Source: a virus. Taken from it: DNA of 23,085 bases. The notes under the pieces are model-generated. The model made no database searches. It had not been told where the DNA came from and worked only from the letters and a program-made list of their open reading frames with translations. The stretch's first letter is position 1. Each line of letters starts with the position of its first letter. The stretch lies in IMG/VR virus record IMGVR_UViG_3300008120_000806, positions 1-23,085 of that record, one strand, 5' to 3'. The position numbers and the translations under genes are program-made. Shown one piece after another: positions 17,394 to 23,085 of the stretch.

Positions 17394-17629
17394 TATCTAT
17401 ATCTAGCTGCTTTTTTAGCTACATTCTTTGGCTGTGCTACAAACTGTTTACCTTTTCTATTACCTTCTGCTTTAGCTCTATTAGTAGCAGCTTTTTCAGC
17501 TGGACTTAGAGCTTTCCAAGCAGCATCTGGTAGATATCTTTTCTTACCTTTAGATGGAGTACCATCAGAAGTTCTCCACTTTTGCTTAGTCCAGTTTTTT
17601 AAAGACTGTTGTGACTTAGCTAAAGCCAT
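17393..17629 (-). CDS. Small basic protein, C-terminal half of a DUF5872-type protein
   Basis: This 78-residue protein has 21 Lys/Arg against 4 acidic residues. Its pattern 'SQQSLKNWTKQKWRTSDG.PSKGKKRYLP..AW..LSPAEKAATNRAK..GN.KGKQFV.QPK..AKKAARYR' is a signature I recognise from small proteins in phages, cyanobacteria and giant viruses, where it is often fused behind the motif found in the adjacent upstream gene (17629-17811). Its biochemical function is unknown to me. Being coupled by TAATG junctions to the preceding gene and to the large terminase suggests a packaging or DNA-binding role, which is inference. No helix-turn-helix of classical small terminases is evident. Confidence 0.75.
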   Translation of the reverse strand: MALAKSQQSLKNWTKQKWRTSDGTPSKGKKRYLPDAAWKALSPAEKAATNRAKAEGNRKGKQFVAQPKNVAKKAARYR

Positions 17630-17811
17630 TATTTATAACCTCCACCAGCTTTTTTATACTCACGAGCTAACATCTGAGCTTTACGAGCTGACCATTCACC
17701 TGGATCTCCACCCTTACTACCAGCTTTAATCTTATTAAACAGACTTTTTCTTAAAGTAGGTTTAGTGTAGTTACCAGCTTGATTAACTTTAGACTTAGGT
17801 TTTTTTACCAT
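17629..17811 (-). CDS. Small basic protein, N-terminal half of a DUF5872-type protein
   Basis: This 60-residue protein has 16 Lys/Arg against 3 acidic residues. After a basic leader, residues 15-59 carry YTKPTLRKSLFNKIKAGSKG, then GEWSARKAQMLAREYKKAGGGY. The GSKGG...G(E/Q)WSARKAQ....YKKAGGGY core is what I remember as the N-terminal block of DUF5872-type proteins. The ATG lies inside the end of the preceding 90-residue gene (7-base overlap) with only a weak GGAT site. The stop shares one base with the start of the gene holding the second block. The two may act as one complex. Function is unknown. Confidence 0.75.
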   Translation of the reverse strand: MVKKPKSKVNQAGNYTKPTLRKSLFNKIKAGSKGGDPGEWSARKAQMLAREYKKAGGGYK

Positions 17812-18077
17812 TTTACTTTATCCGCCCAGTATGCAGCTGACATTTTACCTTTAGATATATTACTCGCATGGCGAGCTTTAAAAGATTTCTGTCTAGCTTT
17901 TTGTTTAGCAGTTTTAGGATTAGATCCAGCACCACTTACTCCTTGTTGTCCAAAGCGAATAAGCTTTTCTTTATCTCCTACTTTAGCTAATACAGCATGA
18001 CTCTTAGTAGGGTGACCTGGAGTACGTTTAGGTTTGTTATAACCTGAAAACGTCTCACTGCCTTTTTTAATAGCCAT
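17805..18077 (-). CDS. Small basic phage protein (90 aa)
   Basis: This 90-residue protein contains KTP/RTPGHPTKSHAVLAKVGDKEKLIRFGQQGVSG, then SKPKTAKQKARQKSFKARHA-type sequence and the end MSAAYWADKVKW. I recognise it as a conserved small protein of many podoviruses and other phages, without known function. The first half looks beta-rich ('GDKEKLIRFGQQG') and the second is a strongly basic helix, so nucleic-acid contact is plausible. It starts two bases after the stop of the 40-residue lysine-rich gene and overlaps the next start by 7 bases. Confidence 0.75.
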   Translation of the reverse strand: MAIKKGSETFSGYNKPKRTPGHPTKSHAVLAKVGDKEKLIRFGQQGVSGAGSNPKTAKQKARQKSFKARHASNISKGKMSAAYWADKVKW

Positions 18078-18079
18078 GA

Positions 18080-18202
18080 CTATTTCTTTTTGCTTTTAGC
18101 AGGTTTAGCCATCATCTTTTTACCTGATTTGCTTGCTGCTTTTTTAGCTGCTGCCATACCTGATTTAGTATAAGCGTATTTCTTTCCGTTTACCATTGGC
18201 AT
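18080..18202 (-). CDS. Very small lysine-rich protein (40 aa)
   Basis: A 40-codon gene begins at the ATG at 18200-18202, preceded by GGAG at good spacing (GGAGAATATT then ATG), and ends with TAG at 18080-18082. The protein MPMVNGKKYAYTKSGMAAAK, then KAASKSGKKMMAKPAKSKKK, contains 13 Lys and no acidic residue. The start 'MP.VNGKK(Y/F).YT..G..AAKKA' is a form I have seen in other phages. It fills the gap between the endolysin and the 90-residue gene exactly (11 bases and 2 bases), which supports it as a real gene. A histone- or protamine-like role in DNA packaging is speculation from composition. Confidence 0.75.
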   Translation of the reverse strand: MPMVNGKKYAYTKSGMAAAKKAASKSGKKMMAKPAKSKKK

Positions 18203-18213
18203 AATATTCTCCT

Positions 18214-18651
18214 TTAATTAAAGTTTTTAGTTCCACTACCATTTATTACTAACGCTTGTTTACGAGGTTTAGAACCCTCTTCACAAAAACTAATGTGTAT
18301 CCAACGATCAAACTCCAAAATAACTTGATCATATGGAATATCACTTGATATAATCTTTTTAATAATGTCTTTAGGTGTTCCAAAGGATGGACAGATAATA
18401 TCTGCCGCCAATCCTTTCGTGTGTTGACTTGTCGGTTTGCTTCCAAGTAGGTTATTAACCAAAATAGACCGATAGCCACTATTAACAATAACAGGTTTTC
18501 CAAGTAAGGTTCTGACACGTTCTAGTCCTTCAGCTAAAATTTTTAGATTAGTTAAAATCAAAGGGCTAGCTGGAGTATTGTCTATTCCGTGCCTATCTGC
18601 TAGTTCTGATGCTGTTAATTCTTCAAGCGTAAAGTGCTTTGTTAATTTCAT
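18214..18651 (-). CDS. Endolysin, peptidase M15A family
   Basis: This 145-residue protein is a zinc peptidase of the M15 (D-Ala-D-Ala carboxypeptidase / L-Ala-D-Glu-type) fold used by phages to cut peptidoglycan peptides. The start KHFTLEELTASELA is typical of Peptidase_M15_3. Motifs are SGYRS at 58-62, SQHTKGLAADI at 75-85 with zinc ligands His77 and Asp84, and WIHISF at 117-122 with ligand His119; Glu113 nearby is a candidate catalytic acid. No signal peptide is present, so it should reach the cell wall through the holin encoded just upstream. Its ATG overlaps that gene by four bases (ATGA). Confidence 0.9.
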   Translation of the reverse strand: MKLTKHFTLEELTASELADRHGIDNTPASPLILTNLKILAEGLERVRTLLGKPVIVNSGYRSILVNNLLGSKPTSQHTKGLAADIICPSFGTPKDIIKKIISSDIPYDQVILEFDRWIHISFCEEGSKPRKQALVINGSGTKNFN

Positions 18652-19013
18652 TTCTTCTTAATGTAGAATAAACTTCTTTCACCAAATAGATAGAAACCAA
18701 CTGCACTTGCAAAGTTATCGACTTCTGGTGTTGATGTTCCATTTAAGTGCATAACAGCCCAAGTAGTCAATACTAGTAAACCAATAGCTGGACGCATGAG
18801 TCTTACAACTGCTTCTACCCATAGATATGAAGGATTACCTCCACCAGCTTCATTCATGACTTTAAAGAACTCTAAGTCAATTTGTTTCATCTGAGCATAT
18901 TGTTCTATAGTAGCTGGTTTAAATTGATCTGGTGCTACAAATCTGTTAATTAAAGACTTGCCTAGATCTACTGCTAAAGGGCCTAAAGCTGCTAATAAAG
19001 TTATTGGGTCCAT
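18648..19013 (-). CDS. Holin, GTA_holin_3TM type
   Basis: This 121-residue membrane protein begins with an apolar segment (DPITLLAALGPLAVDLG), followed by a polar helix (residues 30-58). It then has WVEAVVRLMRPAIGLLVLTT (65-84), whose M/V-R-P-A/L membrane helix is characteristic of the 3TM holins first described in gene transfer agents. The last apolar segment is FASAVGFYLFGERSLFYIKK (101-120). It would permeabilise the inner membrane and let the M15 endolysin out. It lies immediately upstream of the endolysin with a 4-base overlap and one base after the preceding small coiled-coil/membrane gene, so the three form a lysis cassette. Confidence 0.8.
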   Translation of the reverse strand: MDPITLLAALGPLAVDLGKSLINRFVAPDQFKPATIEQYAQMKQIDLEFFKVMNEAGGGNPSYLWVEAVVRLMRPAIGLLVLTTWAVMHLNGTSTPEVDNFASAVGFYLFGERSLFYIKKK

Positions 19014-19014
19014 A

Positions 19015-19197
19015 TTATTTGAATAAGTTATTTAAAAGTAATACAATGACTGTACCAAAAGCACCAAGAAGTATTTGTTCTAATCGTTTTAAACGAGCAT
19101 TAATCTGCTCATAACGCATAGCACAGATTTCTTCGTGTGTACTTAGGCGATGATCTACGTCTTGGATGTCAGGCTTGGTCATTTCTGTTAGTTCCAT
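19015..19197 (-). CDS. Small coiled-coil/membrane protein, possible holin partner (XhlA-like)
   Basis: This 60-residue protein has a polar N-terminal half that forms a short coiled coil (HEEICAMRYEQINARLKRLE, residues 21-40). One C-terminal membrane helix follows (ILLGAFGTVIVLLLNNLF, 42-59) and ends in Lys. This layout is that of XhlA/BhlA-type haemolysin or holin accessory proteins, which is a guess from architecture only. It precedes the 3TM holin and M15 endolysin, which supports a lysis role. Its start overlaps by ten bases the 3' end of the broken accessory gene at 19188-19361, suggesting that ribosomes once read through that gene into this one. Confidence 0.65.
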   Translation of the reverse strand: MELTEMTKPDIQDVDHRLSTHEEICAMRYEQINARLKRLEQILLGAFGTVIVLLLNNLFK

Positions 19198-19361
19198 TTC
19201 TGATTAGTAACAATCTTAATAAATTCTTCTAAGTATTCACAAGCAGCTATCTCAGCTTCAAGTCTATCTGCTTCAGCTACAATCTTAGCTCTTTCAGTCA
19301 CAATCTTAGATGGAATGTCGATATTACGTTCTACTTTACGAATAACATACCAGTCTGTTTG
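19188..19361 (-). pseudogene. Out-of-frame C-terminal remnant of the tail accessory gene
   Basis: In the +1 frame relative to the 74-residue gene at 19336-19560, an open stretch encodes QTDWYVIRKVERNIDIPSK, then IVTERAKIVAEADRLEAEIA, ending ...IKIVTNQKWN at TAA 19188-19190. It has no start codon of its own: TAA at 19362-19364 precedes it, and no ATG, GTG or TTG lies near its beginning. The TDWYVIRK...IP....ERA.I..EADR.EA.I sequence is what I recall as the C-terminal half of the same small tail-associated family whose N-terminal half is the neighbouring ORF. It is therefore either dead or reached only by +1 frameshifting between 19336 and 19361. Confidence 0.7.
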
Positions 19362-19560
19362 TTAATGGTTTTGGATTAGTTGGATTGCCGTCCCAGTAGA
19401 ATCTATCATCGAGCCTAATTGGATCTGCTACCCAGATAATCCCAATAGCTAGTTTTTCTGCTTCAGTTGATTTGTATAACCAATCTGAACCATATTGAGT
19501 ACCTTTTGCATCAACAAATGGTACACCTTCAGTAAGTCGTTTTCCGTTAATTAAAAACAT
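19336..19560 (-). CDS. Tail accessory protein, N-terminal half (truncated by frameshift)
   Basis: This 74-residue ORF has an AAGGA ribosome site. MFLINGKRLTEGVPFVDAKGT, then QYGSDWLYKSTEAEKLAIGI and DDRFYWDGNP, is the recognisable N-terminal half of a small phage protein usually encoded next to tail-fibre genes. In the relatives I remember, the FYW..G.P motif is followed by a 'LD.LK..W......AG.LL..TDWYV' segment and a helical C-terminus. Here the frame ends PLTNRLVCYS-stop, while the expected C-terminal half continues in the +1 frame from 19361. The product would be a stub of the normal protein. It may be a tail-fibre accessory or assembly factor, but no function is known to me. Confidence 0.7.
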   Translation of the reverse strand: MFLINGKRLTEGVPFVDAKGTQYGSDWLYKSTEAEKLAIGIIWVADPIRLDDRFYWDGNPTNPKPLTNRLVCYS

Positions 19561-19581
19561 AATTTTTCCTTTGTTAAATTG

Positions 19582-22500
19582 TTACCTTGCCAAGCTATTC
19601 TTAAAGGGGTTCTCGCTAAATGCTGCATAGATTATATTTTCACCACTTCCGTTCCATCCAGCAAAAGAATTTCTCATTTTGAATCCGTTACTTAAAAAGT
19701 CTACCAATACAAATCCACTACCTTCTGCTCCAGAAGAACTTGCAAGTAGATAGTTACCAATAACATTATAAGTTGCTCTAGCAGAGTCAACGATAATCCA
19801 TTCATTTACAGCATTAGTAACTTTAATCATTAAAAATTTAGGTCTAAAGCCAAGATATATAAACGGACCATCTGTAGAACCATTACCTGTGTAAGAACCA
19901 AATTTACTAAACCCTGCTATTTCTGCCCAAGCATAAGTAATCATTGGATTACTTGTTCCAGCTCCCATAGCTGAGTTATTTATAGATATTACTGATGATG
20001 TTGGGTCAGTAGAGTTCCAAGGTGCTACTCCAGTTGCAAATGCTCCAGTACCATTAAGTAATAGATAGCCATTATTGCCTCCCATGTTCTTGTGATACAC
20101 AATCCAATTCTCTGTTGTGTTTCTGCGTCTAGCAATAATGAATACAGGGGCAACACCAAGTCCATGTCCTATAGTTCCATTTGACCCTGTTGATGTCCAA
20201 CTAATAATACTAAACCCAGCAGTTGTGTTTGCTTGAACAGTTGATGTAATAGAACCTTGCGTGTTAGATGATGTAGTTCCACCATTAGCTTTCCATGTCC
20301 AAGCTACTAAAGTTCCATAATTTGAGTAATTAGAATTTCCCACAGTAAAACTTGATGCACCAATAGCAGTTAAAACATCACTATCAGTTCCTTCAGCATT
20401 AGTTAAATTAGAATATAATTGTTTAGTAATTCCTCTATTAGTATCAATTAGAGCATGATCATAAGATGCACTTCTTTTTTTAAACCATAAAAAGTCAGGT
20501 TGAAAATTAGATGAAATTACTTGTGTTGTAGGGCTACCATTAGTTCCTGTATAGGCAGTAGCATCCATATAGCTATTACCTTTTTTGATAGTGCTATCTG
20601 GAAGGTTGTAAGTGTTTAGTGCTAAATGATTTGTTCTTGGTGTGTATGCGAATGGTCTTTGACCAAAGTTATATACCCATGATGGAGTTCCACTTGATGC
20701 GTTCCAGACATAAGCATGAAATACTCTAGATCCTATTGTTGAATATGAAGAAAAATCATATGTATATTGCAATACACCATTCTTATACCAATAAGAGATA
20801 TTATTATCTAAGTCTAAAGCAAGAGCTAGAACATCGCTATTGGTGTATGTATATGCAGAAGTTACATAAGTATTAGTGCCATTAACTATTCTTGCAATAC
20901 CAGATGTTGGATGCCAATACATACCAAATTTATCTTGTTCAGCAGCAATTGTATCACTACCAGTAAACCCAAATCTACCACCTATAGTTCCACTTGTAAC
21001 ACTAGATCCTACAGCTTCCCAGTACCATTTACCAGAAGTTGCTCCTATTGTAGATTTGTTTCCACATACGTTAGTTGAAGAAGCCCAGTTTAAATTTCCA
21101 GCAGATAATGTTCCACTAACTGAAGCAAAATCCAATGGATTCAACGTCGCATAATTAGCCACAGTCGTACTTGTTAGCGTAGGGCTATCATACATAACAG
21201 AATAACTTTGATCTGATATATCATTGACATTCCATCCAGTTCCAATAAACCAATTGTTATAGTTTCCACTATAATCAGTTGCAATAGATGGAGCTGCATA
21301 AGGAACTACACCATAAGATATTGTAAAGCTACCATTATTTGTAAGAGTAAAGTTATTAGGAGAGTTATCAATTAGTGTTGAATCTTGTAATGTTAATAAT
21401 TGTGTATTAGCAATAGCTGTTAATTTAGTTGTCGTTGGTTTAAATTTAGACGTATATACAGCAGTGCCATTTACAATTCTAAATCCATGTATAAAAGCAT
21501 TAAGATAGTTTGTAGAATCTCTGCCAATTCTAAATGCACCAGATGTTCCTGGGTAATGAATTGAACTTGTGCTTATATTAATAGTTGTTGGTAATGGAAT
21601 ACCATTAATATAGGCTGTAATCGTAGATCCATTTCTAACAATAGCAATATGATTCCACTGATTAGATTGCATATTATGGGCACCAAAACTTGTATCTGTA
21701 TTATTAGTTCCATTGGTAGAATATGCAAGGTTTAGATTACCACCACTGTAATAAATAACCATGGCTCTATTTGTAGATCCTTCATATCCATAGTTAAATA
21801 ATACTTGATTAGTTTGAGAATTTGGCCATACAAATGCTTCAATAGTCCAGTTGTTATTACTAAAGTTAAATGCAGATGTTGGAGTTAATGATACAAACTG
21901 ACTTGATCCATTTAACAAAGCACCATATTGATATGATAATGAACTCGAATCATTAGCAAACTTTAGATAGAATCCATTAGTGCCATAAGTGCCTGTGTAT
22001 TTTTTAGGTTTCCATACTCCAGTGATTGCATCTGTTTCACCGAATGATGATGGTGTTAAGGCTTGTCCGTCAATACTATAAAATTCAGTCATATAACCAT
22101 CAAAATAATCACCAGATGTTCTAGCATTTCTGCCAATATTATGAGCAATAGTATTGTTCCATGCTAAGTCTGTATTTTGAGTGACTGGAGTTCCACTAAA
22201 TGTATATTCAACGCCATTAACATAAACTCTATGTCTATTTGCACCAGTTGCCTGTGTTGTATCTATTGTTAATACAACATGATACCAAGCTGATGGATCA
22301 CGAAATACAGCTGCTGTTGTCATGCCAGTAGACCATGGACCCCAATATAATATATTGCCAGATGTTAATCTGAAGTCCATATTGCCACTATCAGAGTCGG
22401 CACTATAAGCACTTAAGAACTTTTGATCTACGCCGAGAGTTCCTCTTTTAAACCAAAAAGATATTGTAAATGTTTTTCTATTTCCAGCACTTGCTGGTGT

Positions 22501-22596
22501 TCTTAATAAATAAGCACTCGCTGCACTTCTAAAGCGAAGTGAGTTGTTTATGTCATAGCCAGTAGTTTCTATGGCACCACTAGGTAGTAAGCTCAT
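19582..22596 (-). CDS. Tail fibre / receptor-binding protein with LamG, SPRY and C-terminal repeats (1004 aa)
   Basis: This 1004-residue protein is all-beta with little charge. Residues 15-200 form a LamG/concanavalin-like domain (TFTISFWFKRGT; WYHVVLTIDT; HRVYVNGVEYTF; IGRNA; GYMTEFYSIDGQAL). Residues 222-410 are a second one (WTIEAFVWPN; WNHIAIVRNGSTITAYING; FRIGRD; HGFRIVNGTAVY). Residues 500-655 are a SPRY-like domain (GKWYWEA; RFGFTGSD; DVLALALDLDNNISYWYKNG). Residues 680-1000 hold three related blocks, each with a 'G.NGS...I...F.P.F..IK......W...D' pattern, at about 685-770, 790-895 and 900-997, like the DUF7483-type C-termini of marine phage fibres. LamG and SPRY domains suggest glycan or protein receptor binding at the cell surface. 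The ATG shares one base with the upstream fibre gene stop and has an AGGAGC site. Confidence 0.8.
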   Translation of the reverse strand: MSLLPSGAIETTGYDINNSLRFRSAASAYLLRTPASAGNRKTFTISFWFKRGTLGVDQKFLSAYSADSDSGNMDFRLTSGNILYWGPWSTGMTTAAVFRDPSAWYHVVLTIDTTQATGANRHRVYVNGVEYTFSGTPVTQNTDLAWNNTIAHNIGRNARTSGDYFDGYMTEFYSIDGQALTPSSFGETDAITGVWKPKKYTGTYGTNGFYLKFANDSSSLSYQYGALLNGSSQFVSLTPTSAFNFSNNNWTIEAFVWPNSQTNQVLFNYGYEGSTNRAMVIYYSGGNLNLAYSTNGTNNTDTSFGAHNMQSNQWNHIAIVRNGSTITAYINGIPLPTTINISTSSIHYPGTSGAFRIGRDSTNYLNAFIHGFRIVNGTAVYTSKFKPTTTKLTAIANTQLLTLQDSTLIDNSPNNFTLTNNGSFTISYGVVPYAAPSIATDYSGNYNNWFIGTGWNVNDISDQSYSVMYDSPTLTSTTVANYATLNPLDFASVSGTLSAGNLNWASSTNVCGNKSTIGATSGKWYWEAVGSSVTSGTIGGRFGFTGSDTIAAEQDKFGMYWHPTSGIARIVNGTNTYVTSAYTYTNSDVLALALDLDNNISYWYKNGVLQYTYDFSSYSTIGSRVFHAYVWNASSGTPSWVYNFGQRPFAYTPRTNHLALNTYNLPDSTIKKGNSYMDATAYTGTNGSPTTQVISSNFQPDFLWFKKRSASYDHALIDTNRGITKQLYSNLTNAEGTDSDVLTAIGASSFTVGNSNYSNYGTLVAWTWKANGGTTSSNTQGSITSTVQANTTAGFSIISWTSTGSNGTIGHGLGVAPVFIIARRRNTTENWIVYHKNMGGNNGYLLLNGTGAFATGVAPWNSTDPTSSVISINNSAMGAGTSNPMITYAWAEIAGFSKFGSYTGNGSTDGPFIYLGFRPKFLMIKVTNAVNEWIIVDSARATYNVIGNYLLASSSGAEGSGFVLVDFLSNGFKMRNSFAGWNGSGENIIYAAFSENPFKNSLAR

Positions 22597-23085
22597 TAGC
22601 TAAGGGCTCCTGATGCAGTAACGTATACATTGGTACCATCTGTAAAGTATGATAACAAGTAAGTACCTGCTGTTGAGATTGTTGCTAGAGTTGATGCACC
22701 TACTTTAGTTGTAGCTGCAGCTGAGATAGAGTAACCTGAAGTATTTACTAAAAGAACCCAACCAGATTGACCTGCTGTGATATTAGTAAAGGTAAGTGTG
22801 AATGTACCTGTAGGAGTACATTTAAAATTGTTAGTCACGTTCATGTCAAATGAACCATCATTGTCAGTAGTGACTGTACCACGTTGTGCACCACTCCAAG
22901 TTTGGTCTACATCAACATAAGCAATATCAGCATCTGCTACTGCAGCACCTATATCACCTGGAGCTGTGTTCGCTTTAACATACGCTAAGATCTGAGCACC
23001 AGTAACCTTTTTAGAGGTACCTGCTTCGTTGATTTCAAACTCGTTTGCCCCAACAACTGACCCTGCTGCGGTTAAGCCTGATATT
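22596..23085 (-). CDS. Tail fibre protein, C-terminal part (5' end outside window)
   Basis: The frame is open from TAG at 22596-22598 to the right edge, so this is the C-terminal 163 or so residues of a larger protein. The ATG at 22842-22844 is only an internal Met. Reading from the edge, the protein contains ISGLTAAGSVVGANEFEINE, then AGTSKKVTGAQILAYVKA, a module repeated in many phage fibres. It then has VDVDQTWSGAQRGTVTTDND, followed by a beta-rich end (TGTFTLTFTNITAGQSGWVLL; GTYLLSYFTDGTNVYVTASG). I recognise this last domain as a common C-terminus of marine phage tail fibres and spike-like proteins. It immediately precedes the 1004-residue fibre protein with a one-base overlap, so the two are probably stoichiometrically coupled parts of the adsorption apparatus. 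Confidence 0.8.
   Translation of the reverse strand, partial: ISGLTAAGSVVGANEFEINEAGTSKKVTGAQILAYVKANTAPGDIGAAVADADIAYVDVDQTWSGAQRGTVTTDNDGSFDMNVTNNFKCTPTGTFTLTFTNITAGQSGWVLLVNTSGYSISAAATTKVGASTLATISTAGTYLLSYFTDGTNVYVTASGALS

Noticed and set aside
18249-18518. A second 89-codon minus-strand ORF with membrane-like segments inside the endolysin gene, which could suggest an embedded spanin
   Set aside because: It starts mid-gene without a clear ribosome site and lacks a lipobox or the usual inner-membrane spanin layout. The endolysin frame with its zinc motifs explains the sequence.
19336-19361. Programmed +1 frameshift site as the default explanation of the split accessory gene
   Set aside because: No clear slippery codon plus rare-codon or stop context is visible, and the linker appears shortened, so gene decay is preferred. 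It is kept only as an alternative.
22596-22844. An 82-residue protein starting at the ATG at 22844
   Set aside because: The same frame stays open upstream to the right edge and encodes a recognisable fibre module, so this ATG is an internal Met of a larger protein.

Overview
The window is 23 kb of the late (structural, packaging and lysis) half of a tailed double-stranded DNA phage with a short, podovirus-type tail. Every gene I can support lies on the minus strand, so transcription runs from the right edge towards the left. Genes abut or overlap throughout, with no gap above about 70 bases. I see no tRNA, integrase, transposase or CRISPR array. The DNA is AT-rich. The tail-fibre and decoration modules (LamG, SPRY, 'DQTW..QRG..TTDND' and LHEPKG domains) resemble those of marine phages of alphaproteobacteria and cyanobacteria. 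The host assignment is inference, because no host gene is present.

Layout in transcription order (right to left). (1) Adsorption: the C-terminal part of a tail-fibre protein (22596-23085, cut by the window edge), a 1004-residue receptor-binding-type protein with two LamG domains, a SPRY domain and three C-terminal repeats (19582-22596), and a small accessory gene that looks frameshifted (19188-19560). (2) Lysis: a small coiled-coil/membrane protein, a GTA-type holin and an M15 peptidase endolysin (18214-19197). (3) Four tiny lysine-rich proteins (17393-18202) leading into packaging. (4) Packaging and head: large terminase, portal, scaffold, major capsid protein, a decoration protein, a terminator-like hairpin and a head-fibre-like protein (11133-17393). 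(5) Tail and internal virion: gp11-like adaptor, two small genes, gp12-like tail protein, gp13-like GNAT fold, gp14-like protein and two very large ejection proteins, the last cut by the left edge.

The order portal, scaffold, capsid, tail A, tail B, then gp13-, gp14- and gp15/16-like proteins is the T7 core. The fibre and lysis genes lie upstream of the terminase instead of downstream of the internal proteins. Translation appears tightly coupled: six gene pairs share one base at a TAATG junction, and several stop codons lie inside the next Shine-Dalgarno sequence (TAAGGA).

The most unusual items are: a short second copy of the major capsid protein N-terminus about 2.9 kb downstream of the real capsid gene, placed at a TGATG junction inside an inverted repeat; a small tail-accessory gene split by a +1 frameshift that appears also to have lost its middle; two overlapping small genes that look like the halves of one DUF5872-type protein; and a hairpin after the capsid/decoration pair, in a position analogous to T7's T-phi.
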